Assembly: GCF_001708505.1 (NCBI RefSeq)
Contig: NZ_CP015992.1
Location: 434,001 to 498,000 of the forward strand
Length of the DNA: 64,000 nucleotides
Reading direction: 5' to 3'
From: Pseudomonas sp. TCU-HL1
Lineage (GTDB): Bacteria; Pseudomonadota; Gammaproteobacteria; Pseudomonadales; Pseudomonadaceae
The position numbers and the translations under genes were made by a program. Every line of letters begins with the position of its first letter. Position 1 is the stretch's first letter. Under the pieces are notes generated by a model, which searched no databases, had not been told where the DNA came from, and saw only the letters and a program-made list of their open reading frames with translations. Below are positions 16,265 to 23,126 of this stretch, one piece after another.

Positions 16265-17197
16265 CTAGTATGTAATTCCTTGGTTTTCCGGAAGTGCCAG
16301 CATGATGTTCATGTTTTGAATGGCTGCGGTCGCTGCGCCTTTACCGAGATTGTCGAGTTTGGCGAGTAGTATCAGTCGACCAGTCTTGTAAAAAGAGTGG
16401 TCCGCCAGAACATGCAAATAGATAGTATTGGATCCAACTTTTACCTGGGTGTCGATTGTTGATCCGGCCAGCACTTGGGAGACAGTTACAAATGGCTCGT
16501 TGGAATAGTAAGACGTCAGTGTTTGCAAAATATTTAAGGCGCTGGACAAATGTTCCTGATGTAGCGGGATCATGACGACCATGCCCTGGTAGAAACTCCC
16601 AACGCTGGGAAGGAACACCGGGGGCTCTTTCAGTCCTGTGTAGAAAATAATTTCCGGCAGGTGTTTATGTGCGAGTTCAAGGCCATAGAAGAGCATATCG
16701 CCAGTGCTGTCAGAGGCCTCGTACTTATCGATCATGGTACTACCACCACCGGAATAGCCGGAGACAGCATGGATCGAGATCTGTGCCTCTCGGTCAATCA
16801 GTTGGTGTTGGATCAATGGATTGAGCAGCAATATCACGGCTGTTGCAAAACAGCCGGGGTTGGTAACCAGGCGTGCGTTCGCGATCAGCTGCCGTTGGCT
16901 TGCGCAAAGTTCTGGTAAACCATATATCCAATTCTCTGCCGTCCGATGGCATGAACTGGCATCAATGATTCGGGTCGCCGTCTCTTGAGCAATCAGAACC
17001 GCCTCCCGCGCAGCCGCGTCCGGTAAACACAGTATGCTAATATCAGCCTTGAGCATCAGTTCTCGTTTGGCTGCAGGGTCTTTTTTGTATTTCGCCTCAA
17101 TACTCAATATTTCCACCCCGGGGTGAGTATCAAGTTGGCTACGGATCCTGAGGCCGGTAGTTCCATGCTCGCCGTCAATGAATATTTTTTTCAACAT
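16265..17197 (-). CDS. ArgC-like N-acyl-gamma-glutamyl-phosphate reductase (type 2)
   Basis: The 310-residue protein resembles short (type 2) ArgC, an NADP-dependent enzyme that reduces an acyl phosphate to an aldehyde through a cysteine thioester. It shows the NADP loop FIDGEHGTTGLRI (about 7-18), the catalytic cysteine Cys116 in VTNPGCFATA and AVSGYSGGGSTMID. No acetylglutamate kinase (ArgB) is encoded in the island, so the acyl donor must come from elsewhere or be activated differently, for instance by the adjacent E1-like enzyme. It is embedded in the biosynthetic operon (20 bp after the aminotransferase stop, 10 bp before the DapF-like gene), so a role in a dedicated pathway rather than arginine synthesis is inferred. 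Confidence 0.85.
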   Translation of the reverse strand: MLKKIFIDGEHGTTGLRIRSQLDTHPGVEILSIEAKYKKDPAAKRELMLKADISILCLPDAAAREAVLIAQETATRIIDASSCHRTAENWIYGLPELCASQRQLIANARLVTNPGCFATAVILLLNPLIQHQLIDREAQISIHAVSGYSGGGSTMIDKYEASDSTGDMLFYGLELAHKHLPEIIFYTGLKEPPVFLPSVGSFYQGMVVMIPLHQEHLSSALNILQTLTSYYSNEPFVTVSQVLAGSTIDTQVKVGSNTIYLHVLADHSFYKTGRLILLAKLDNLGKGAATAAIQNMNIMLALPENQGITY

Positions 17198-17217
17198 TTG
17201 AAAAGTTCGCTATAGGG

Positions 17218-18294
17218 CTAATACATCGAGAGTGGAAAACGGAATTGGTTTTTTATTCTTTGTAAGCCCTCTTTTAGCTCTTCCAGAGGCCGCGCGAAGG
17301 TCAGTCGCATACCGTGACGTTGCCCAAAGAGTTCAGCGGGCATGGTCAACACGCGTTCCTTCTCAAGTACCCGGCGGCAGAAGGCCAGTGAAGATTCGGA
17401 GGTGGTCAAATGCGCCCAGCAGAAGGGCGTATCTTCCGGGGGAACCAACTCGATCATTGGGAAACAATTTTTCGCCCATTGCTCGAGTGTCTCGAAGCCA
17501 GCCTGGCAAAGCTCTTTATAGGCTTGGATTCGGTGGTCATGTTCCTCGAGTATCTGAAGAGCGATACGCTCGCACAGCACAGAGTTGGAAATGGTTGTGA
17601 AATGTTTGTAATTCATAGCGTTGTCAATGAGCGCTTTATCACCACATATCCAGCCGATTCGAAGCCCAGGCGCACCATGGATCTTTGATATCCCTGAACT
17701 GATGATTATATTCACAGCCCGCCCGGCCAACGACTCGCGCGGATCGACCAGATACTCCTCGTCGACAATTACATATATACCTCGTGTGTGGGCTATATCG
17801 AGAATGGTCGTGAGTTCTTCGGGTTGTATTTTCTTGCCTGTCGGGTTGCACGGATTGTTCAGAATAATGGCTCTGGTAGTGGCCGTCAGCGCGTGGGTAA
17901 TCGCATTCGAGGTCACCTTAAGATCACGGTTGTAATCGAGTATGGATACGTCACATGCAATGTCCTGGGGGACTCGCCATGCTTGTTTCCAGCCCGGAGT
18001 GAATGTGATGACATGATCTCCTGGACGCAATAATGTGCGGTAAAGGAGGTACAACGCCTCCTGCACACCATGTGCAATGCCAATCGAAGAAATATCAACG
18101 CCATAGAGCGCTGCTACTTTATTTCGCAACGCCAGGGCGCCGCGATCTGTACCGTAATCCAGCGCAGTTCTGGCGACAACTGGAAGGAACTGTTCAATGG
18201 TTATGCAGGGGGCATTGCTGTCCCCCAAGTCGATATCGTAGTTACCCAGGGCCTCTCGAAAAACCCAGTCTTGCATGCTGTGAGAACGATCCAT
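17218..18294 (-). CDS. PLP-dependent aminotransferase, class I/II
   Basis: This fold-type-I aminotransferase has 358 residues from the ATG at 18292-18294, which has AGGGTGA upstream; a GTG four codons earlier is possible. Cofactor residues are visible: NNPCNPTG (Asn150), IVDEEYL (Asp178), and SGISKIHGAPGLRIGW with the Schiff-base lysine at Lys204. Architecture resembles aspartate-aminotransferase-like enzymes used in natural-product pathways as well as primary metabolism. In the operon it lies between the E1-like gene (23 bp) and the ArgC-like gene (20 bp). A natural pairing is amination of the aldehyde made by the ArgC-like enzyme, as ArgD does after ArgC; this is inference. Confidence 0.88.
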   Translation of the reverse strand: MDRSHSMQDWVFREALGNYDIDLGDSNAPCITIEQFLPVVARTALDYGTDRGALALRNKVAALYGVDISSIGIAHGVQEALYLLYRTLLRPGDHVITFTPGWKQAWRVPQDIACDVSILDYNRDLKVTSNAITHALTATTRAIILNNPCNPTGKKIQPEELTTILDIAHTRGIYVIVDEEYLVDPRESLAGRAVNIIISSGISKIHGAPGLRIGWICGDKALIDNAMNYKHFTTISNSVLCERIALQILEEHDHRIQAYKELCQAGFETLEQWAKNCFPMIELVPPEDTPFCWAHLTTSESSLAFCRRVLEKERVLTMPAELFGQRHGMRLTFARPLEELKEGLQRIKNQFRFPLSMY

Positions 18295-18317
18295 CGTTGC
18301 TATCACCCTGAATGAGT

Positions 18318-19121
18318 TTATGAGCGTTGGACTTCGTTGAACGCATTTGCCCGCAGGTCGAATTCGTAGCTGTGCGGCACGGGCTTGAGATGGAATTCCA
18401 TCTTCAGTAACAGCATCAGCGCAATCATCGAGCCGAACGAAGTTGCCATCAGGCAGGTAGCGCTCAGTGACGAGACTTTCCTGGCAGAAAAATCAAGTTG
18501 GGGCGAATCAATGTAGCGTTTGTGCAAGGCTGAGGGGGCCAGTGACTCTCCGAATTTTCGCAGTTTGTTTTCTTCGCTTGCCTGAGGGTCAATGCCTGCA
18601 TAATCTTCGAAGGTCATGCCGTCGGGCATGAAAATGTGCGCCGTTACACCAAAAGCGACCGGGCAGCAGAGTACGACCGGGATATTTCTACGGCGCGCTT
18701 CCTGGTAAAGAAGTACACGGGGTTCGATCACGAAAAAGTCCAAGGTGTCACAAATTACGTCGACACCGTCGAGGTATTTATCGACGTTGGATTCACTCAG
18801 GAAGTCGACGCTATTCACTTGGATGGCGGGGTTGATGCAAAGGAGTCGCTCGGTAAGCACTTCGGAGTTCTTTCGGCCAATCGTGTGGGTCGAACAGCCG
18901 AACTGGCGATTCATGTTCTCAGGACCAAAGGTATCGGCATCGGCGATATTGATAGCGCCCACACCCATCCGGACCAAGCACTCGGCGTAGGTATAACCGG
19001 TTCCACCACAGCCCGGAATTGCAACGCGCTTTCCTTCCAGGGTCTGAATGTCAGCTTCGCTCACCAGACCAATCATGCGACTGAAAAGTACGTCACGGCT
19101 AAAGATGGTCTCATTACCCAT
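18318..19121 (-). CDS. ThiF/E1-like adenylyltransferase
   Basis: This 267-residue member of the ThiF/MoeB/HesA superfamily has the nucleotide loop VAIPGCGGTGYTYAE (GCGGTG 37-42), the ATP-site acidic pair in NIADADTFGPENMNRQFG with Asn, Arg and Gln, and the lysine in IGRKNSEV. Such enzymes adenylate a carboxyl group, often a carrier-protein C-terminus. There is no CxxC...CxxC zinc site and no small ubiquitin-like or sulfur-carrier protein visible nearby, so it may activate a small-molecule carboxylate or an unlinked partner. Its leader ACAAGGAATGTCCTG is nearly the same as that of the HDO gene. It is the fourth gene of the operon. Confidence 0.85.
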   Translation of the reverse strand: MGNETIFSRDVLFSRMIGLVSEADIQTLEGKRVAIPGCGGTGYTYAECLVRMGVGAINIADADTFGPENMNRQFGCSTHTIGRKNSEVLTERLLCINPAIQVNSVDFLSESNVDKYLDGVDVICDTLDFFVIEPRVLLYQEARRRNIPVVLCCPVAFGVTAHIFMPDGMTFEDYAGIDPQASEENKLRKFGESLAPSALHKRYIDSPQLDFSARKVSSLSATCLMATSFGSMIALMLLLKMEFHLKPVPHSYEFDLRANAFNEVQRS

Positions 19122-19138
19122 CAGGACATTCCTTGTAT

Positions 19139-19825
19139 TTATACAGTTGTGGATTCAATTACTTTGTTTTCGAACTCTTCTCCGTGCCAGCGCTCGGCCC
19201 AGGGAGAGAATGCGACCACGAAGATGTCCCGGTATCCGGTTTCTTCAAGCGCAGTTATTTCGGTGACGTCGTGCAGCAGTGTCTGGTCGTTCAATAAGGC
19301 AGCCTGACCTTCCCATACCGTTCCAACATAAAATGGCGTTGTATCCTGGGGGGTTCTGTAGAGTTTCATGACTGCACCCTGAATGCCCTCACGTTTAACC
19401 ACGCCGATCATCACGAAAGAATGACCGTCGCGGTGGCGCCCCTCAGGTACCGTGATACCTTCCAATGAAGGTGTGACGATAACCCTGTATTGATGGACGT
19501 TAATTTGCCAGTCATGTGAAGGATCTAGAGGTATGCAGGTTGCGGCCTGTTCTATATAGGGGGTGAAGTCAACTTCCAGAGGTTCGTAGAATCGCTTGAT
19601 ACCACCGGCAACCGGGTTGTATTTGGAGAACGTCATGTAAGGGCGATGTTCGAGTTTTTCAAAGCTCCAACGTTCGTTGAATGACATTCGGTACTGTGAA
19701 AAACGTCTGAATCGGTTTGCATTCCCCATGTAAGGGTCCGCGACCAGGTGCGTGTAGCTTTCAATAATCTCGTTGCTGAACGGGGCCAGTTTGATGATTT
19801 GGTGATCATGCTCCATCACAGTCAT
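19139..19825 (-). CDS. 2-oxoglutarate/Fe(II) dioxygenase of the amino-acid hydroxylase family
   Basis: The 228-residue protein matches the 2OG-Fe dioxygenase family (PF10014 type) that contains bacterial L-isoleucine 4-dioxygenase and other hydroxylases of free L-amino acids. The metal triad is HxD in PEGRHRDGHSF (His131, Asp133) and His185 in TLLHDVTEI; Arg199 in GYRDIFVVAFSPW fits the 2-oxoglutarate anchor. The ATG at 19823-19825 has ACGGAGAAGAAC upstream. It lies 12 bp after the HDO gene and 17 bp before the E1-like gene. I infer hydroxylation (or oxidative rearrangement) of a free or lightly modified amino acid in the island pathway. Confidence 0.88.
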   Translation of the reverse strand: MTVMEHDHQIIKLAPFSNEIIESYTHLVADPYMGNANRFRRFSQYRMSFNERWSFEKLEHRPYMTFSKYNPVAGGIKRFYEPLEVDFTPYIEQAATCIPLDPSHDWQINVHQYRVIVTPSLEGITVPEGRHRDGHSFVMIGVVKREGIQGAVMKLYRTPQDTTPFYVGTVWEGQAALLNDQTLLHDVTEITALEETGYRDIFVVAFSPWAERWHGEEFENKVIESTTV

Positions 19826-19837
19826 GTTCTTCTCCGT

Positions 19838-20878
19838 TCAGACAGTCAGCGGGGTGGTGGTTGAAAGTTTTTTCGTGAGTTCGTCGAGGTAGCGCGCCGA
19901 CGAGTTGATGCGCATGAGTGCACCTTTAGCGATCTCTTCGCCGATGCGCGGGTCTTGCTCGACCAGTGGTGCGACAACGTTATTGAACCAACCATTGGCG
20001 TGTTCGGTATCGATGTAGATATGCAAGTTGTGGTACTTCGCGCCATCGACGGGCAAGTTATTGCGCTTCCAGGCTTTTATTACGTGTTTGAAGCGACGTG
20101 GTGCGAGGTATTCGGTCACGCCAAAATACCCAACGGCCTTATAGAAGTGGCGTCGTGACAAGACCAGGCAGGCACTGAGGTTTCCCGACGCAATCGAGTT
20201 GGTCAGCATGTTGCGGGAGAAGTCATGGGGTGTGGCGCCGACCGCTTCCAGTGTCTCGAAGAATATTCGGGAATGAACCTCGGCGGCCTGGCCATTCCCC
20301 ATCTCGTCAAAGTAGTTTTTGGCGAGTTCAATCTTTTGCTCAACGGGAAGTCCGACTTGCATGAAGGCTAGAATGTCGTCAAATCGCGGATCCAGATTTG
20401 TTTCTTGGATCAAGTAATACTTCAAGTCTTCGGCGGTAGCGCGCTCACTGAGAAATTCGGTGTAGAACTCATGAACACTGGAAGGGCACTGTGAGATCAG
20501 TTTTTTCAACCACTTTACGTACTGTGTGCCTTGTGCTGGATAGTCCAGTGTGTTGGTCGGTCCGATTTCTCGAATCTCATGTTGAAGCATGGCGTCTTCG
20601 AGAATTGATAGTATTTCGCTCAGTATCGGGCGTGCTTCAATATCAATGTGGTCGAACTGGGTGCATTCGAATTCGTGACGGTAGATCAGGGACAGACACT
20701 GATGAAGCTGTGTCAGGGCATGGTCGTCCTGTTCGCTGTAGGCGCGGATGGCAAGGTTTTTTGCTGCGCGACAAAGTTGCTCGCGTTGCGCATGGTTGTT
20801 GTTGGCCGAAAACCATGGTTCTTTCGAATCCCACGCAGTTTTTAACCACGCCTGCAGGTTGATGATTTTTTCGTTCAT
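19838..20878 (-). CDS. Heme-oxygenase-like diiron oxidase (iron-containing redox enzyme family)
   Basis: The 346-residue protein has the C-terminal HDO domain known from SznF, BesC, UndA and PolF relatives. Candidate iron ligands are Glu159 (LIQETNLDPRFDDIL), Glu192 and His202 (FDEMGNGQAAEVHSRIF), Glu256, and His286, Asp290, His293 (YHNLHIYIDTEHANGWF). Members perform N-hydroxylation, oxidative C-C cleavage or desaturation of amino-acid substrates and need two external electrons. The first 120 residues are an all-helical extension without a recognised function. The ATG has AAGGA 9 nt upstream, in the leader ACAAGGAATATCCTG. A ferredoxin gene precedes it by 31 bp and is the likely electron source. 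Confidence 0.88.
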   Translation of the reverse strand: MNEKIINLQAWLKTAWDSKEPWFSANNNHAQREQLCRAAKNLAIRAYSEQDDHALTQLHQCLSLIYRHEFECTQFDHIDIEARPILSEILSILEDAMLQHEIREIGPTNTLDYPAQGTQYVKWLKKLISQCPSSVHEFYTEFLSERATAEDLKYYLIQETNLDPRFDDILAFMQVGLPVEQKIELAKNYFDEMGNGQAAEVHSRIFFETLEAVGATPHDFSRNMLTNSIASGNLSACLVLSRRHFYKAVGYFGVTEYLAPRRFKHVIKAWKRNNLPVDGAKYHNLHIYIDTEHANGWFNNVVAPLVEQDPRIGEEIAKGALMRINSSARYLDELTKKLSTTTPLTV

Positions 20879-20909
20879 CAGGATATTCCTTGTTGGTGTT
20901 TAGTTAAAA

Positions 20910-21176
20910 TTAATTTCTTAGAGATTTGCAAAGCGCAGGTGCTGACTTGGCCAGTTGCGTATTTATTTTCAGCGAGTCAATGAAGTAGGGGTCTGCCAGG
21001 TCAGGAGGCAGAATAGCGTCGACAGGGCATTCAGGTTCGCACACACCGCATTCAATACAGGTGTGCGGGCAAATGACCAATTGCATTGGTACTTCACGGA
21101 ATGCATCGACGGGACATACATCGACACAGCGCGTGGATTTACACGATACGCATTCAGCGGCCACCACGTATGGCAT
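20910..21176 (-). CDS. 7Fe ferredoxin (FdxA type)
   Basis: The 88-residue protein resembles FdxA/Azotobacter ferredoxin I. Cysteines sit at 9, 12, 17, 21 (ECVSCKSTRCVDVCPVDA) and 40, 43, 46, 50 (HTCIECGVCEPECPVDA), the spacing of [3Fe-4S]/[4Fe-4S] ferredoxins, with the usual PVD after each block. The ATG at 21174-21176 is chosen because GAAGGAAC lies about 7 nt upstream and homology starts at once; two further upstream in-frame starts have no ribosome site. It is the first gene of the island operon and probably delivers electrons to the diiron oxidase. Confidence 0.9.
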   Translation of the reverse strand: MPYVVAAECVSCKSTRCVDVCPVDAFREVPMQLVICPHTCIECGVCEPECPVDAILPPDLADPYFIDSLKINTQLAKSAPALCKSLRN

Positions 21177-21243
21177 AAGACGTTCCTTCGTCATGTCAGG
21201 ATTCGGCACTGCCTGGTGCGTCATTCAAGGGGTGCCGGTGGAC

Positions 21244-21296
21244 ATATAGTTTCGTCGTGGCGGAAGTGTGTCACCTGTAGAAAGATATAGTTTCGT
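21244..21296. promoter_or_regulatory. Direct repeats upstream of the island operon
   Basis: ATATAGTTTCGT occurs at 21244-21255 and again at 21285-21296, 41 bp apart (about four helical turns). On the operon strand this is ACGAAACTATAT twice, 68 to 120 bp upstream of the ferredoxin start. The placement fits an activator-binding pair; the binding protein is unknown. Confidence 0.4.
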
Positions 21297-21369
21297 TATT
21301 GCATGGCGTATGGCGGCGCTTGAATGGGTCTATTGGTCCTTTATTTGGGTGCGAATATTCTGGTTAACT

Positions 21370-21387
21370 TGTCCGTGCTGTCGGACA
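21370..21387. promoter_or_regulatory. 18-bp inverted repeat, candidate operator
   Basis: TGTCCG-TGCTGT-CGGACA is a perfect 6-bp dyad with a 6-bp centre, in the gap between the island operon and the GST remnant. The size is like a lux box, but the arms do not match the common CTG...CAG pattern. It could serve either direction. Confidence 0.35.
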
Positions 21388-21454
21388 CTTACTTTCGCAT
21401 TTCTATATAGAGCTGCTAATATTCGCCTCGGCAGGGATATCAAAAGGAACGCCT

Positions 21455-22113
21455 ATGTACCGTCTTTACTACTCACCGGGTGCCTGTTCGCTGGCGGTCC
21501 ATATTTTACTGGAAGAACTGGAGTTGCCCTTCGAACTGGAGTTGCGTTCTGCATTGAAAGGCGTCGGACCCAGACACCTGAGTACTTGTCGATCAACCCC
21601 AAAGGTCGAGTACCCGCTCTGCAATCAAGTTCAGGGAACATCGGTGGCGTCAGCGGTGTCCTGACCGAACTGCCGGCCATATTGCTTTTTCTTGCTTTTC
21701 AGCATCCCGAAAGCCATCTCGTTCCACGCGAGCCTGGAGCGCTGGCACGTTGCGTCGAGTGGTTGAACTGGTTGTCGGGTACCGTTCATACGCTGGCATA
21801 CGGCCAGATCTGGAGACCTCAGCGAGTCATTGATGATCCGGCGTGCTTTACCGATGTCGTGGCCAAGGGAATGAAGAATGTCGCGCGGGACTACGCCTTC
21901 ATCGAACACCAGTTGCAGGCAATGCCCCTCACTGAAACCTACACCATCGTTCATCCCGTGCTTCTGGTGTTCTGGCTTTGGGGCAAATGGATCAATCTGG
22001 ATATGAACGGAGAGTATCCGGTGTGGGCCCAAACCATTCGTCTTGTCGTCGAGCGACCGGCTGTTCGACGAGCGTTGGCTACCGAAGGTATTGATCTGAG
22101 CCTGTTCGCTTGA
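21455..22113 (+). pseudogene. Glutathione S-transferase, frameshifted
   Basis: The start MYRLYYSPGACSLAVHILLE is a typical GST N-terminus. The frame then shifts around 21540-21570; the continuation in another frame reads RTQTPEYLSINPKGRVPALQ and later LTELPAILLFLAF and a normal GST C-terminal helical domain ending at TGA 22111-22113. One missing base explains the shift. The frame from the start runs into a stop near 21662. It is transcribed away from the island operon and lies just inside the right flanking repeat. It is probably inactive, unless the base is a sequencing error. Confidence 0.8.
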
Positions 22114-22318
22114 TCATTCAGCCGGGCTCTATGCGCTGGGGCCGATCGGTATTTTTGGGTGTGTGGCACGCGGGTCGGTCGGCGGACTTGTCGTAGGGGC
22201 CAATTCTCTTGCCAAGCGGACCGAAGGTCTGCCTTGTGGGGGCGAGTGGGGTTTGCCGTACCGGCCTTGGCGAACGAACGCGCTCCCTCCAGGCGGGTCT
22301 CAGGTCGACGTTGCGTCG

Positions 22319-22541
22319 AACCGACGGACTGCCGGGAACACCGACCCTGGTGCCGCAGTCATAACGCCGAGTCTCCGCTCACAGTCCGGTACGTAGTGTT
22401 CCGGCGCGGACTTTTCCTTGAGGTCGACCTATGCACATTCCCCGAAGCCTGACCCTGGCCGCCCTGCTCAGCCTGGCTGCCAGCCCGGTGTTCGCCGTTA
22501 CTCTGGGCGATGTCGTCGCCGCCGCTGCTGCCAGTGGTGCG
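22319..22541 (+). repeat. Right copy (R2) of the island-flanking repeat
   Basis: This copy is the native promoter and 5' end of the intact DUF2780 gene and matches R1 at 13709-13929, with scattered substitutions and one 3-bp indel. R1 and R2 are in the same orientation, 8.6 kb apart, and bracket the low-GC island. The 205 bp before R2 (22114-22318) hold no recognisable gene. Confidence 0.85.
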
Positions 22542-23108
22542 GGCAGCCGGGAGGAGCAGGCGCCGGGTATTGCGCCCGCGGAATCGGCGGCGTTGCTGGA
22601 GCAGTTGGGCGGCCAGTTGCAGATCACCCCGGAACAGGCCCTGGGCGGCGCGGCCGCGCTCTTCGGCCTGGCGCGCAACAACCTGCCTGCTGACCAGTTC
22701 GCGCAACTCGACCAGGCGGTGCCAGGCGTTGGTGTGCTCACCGACCCCAATACCCGGGGCCTGCTCAGCAGCATCGGCGGACTGCTTGGACAGCAGGCGG
22801 GCAATACGGGGGCGCTGGGCAGTTCGCCGGGCGTGCTGGCGGGGCAGCCGATGAACAGCATGGCCGACGTCGGTCAGGCATTCGGTTCGCTGGGCATGGA
22901 TAGCGGTCTGATCGGGCAGTTTGCGCCGCTGATCCTGTCCTTCCTGGGCCAGCAGGGTCTGGCCAACAACCTGCTGGAAAGCCTGGGCAATCTGTGGAAG
23001 TGGACCATTCCGCCAGTGACTCCGGGATTGCAGCAGGCGCCCGTGCAGCAGACCCCGGTACAGCAGATGCCCGTGCAGCCGGCGCCGGTGAACGGCCTGT
23101 CGACCTGA
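22431..23108 (+). CDS. DUF2780-type exported protein
   Basis: The 225-residue protein starts with a signal peptide (MHIPRSLTLAALLSLAASPV, cleavage likely after FA at about 22). The mature part is rich in Gly, Ala, Leu and Gln and resembles the DUF2780 (VcgC/VcgE) family: LGGQLQITPEQALGGAAALF is the family core. The C-terminus has short repeats of APVQQTPVQQMPVQPAP type. Function unknown. Its upstream region and first 35 codons are present a second time at the left edge of the island. Confidence 0.85.
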   Translation: MHIPRSLTLAALLSLAASPVFAVTLGDVVAAAAASGAGSREEQAPGIAPAESAALLEQLGGQLQITPEQALGGAAALFGLARNNLPADQFAQLDQAVPGVGVLTDPNTRGLLSSIGGLLGQQAGNTGALGSSPGVLAGQPMNSMADVGQAFGSLGMDSGLIGQFAPLILSFLGQQGLANNLLESLGNLWKWTIPPVTPGLQQAPVQQTPVQQMPVQPAPVNGLST

Positions 23109-23126
23109 GCCCCGTTCGAGGCCTGC

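Noticed and set aside
16265..17197. Calling the ArgC-like gene the housekeeping argC
   Set aside because: It lies in a foreign operon with no other arginine gene, and its AT-rich composition differs from the core genome; a dedicated role is more likely.
14048..21176. A luxI-type synthase or NRPS/PKS gene within the island
   Set aside because: I looked for both on either strand. Every stretch is accounted for by the listed genes or short gaps, so the LuxR protein is called a solo and the pathway non-modular.
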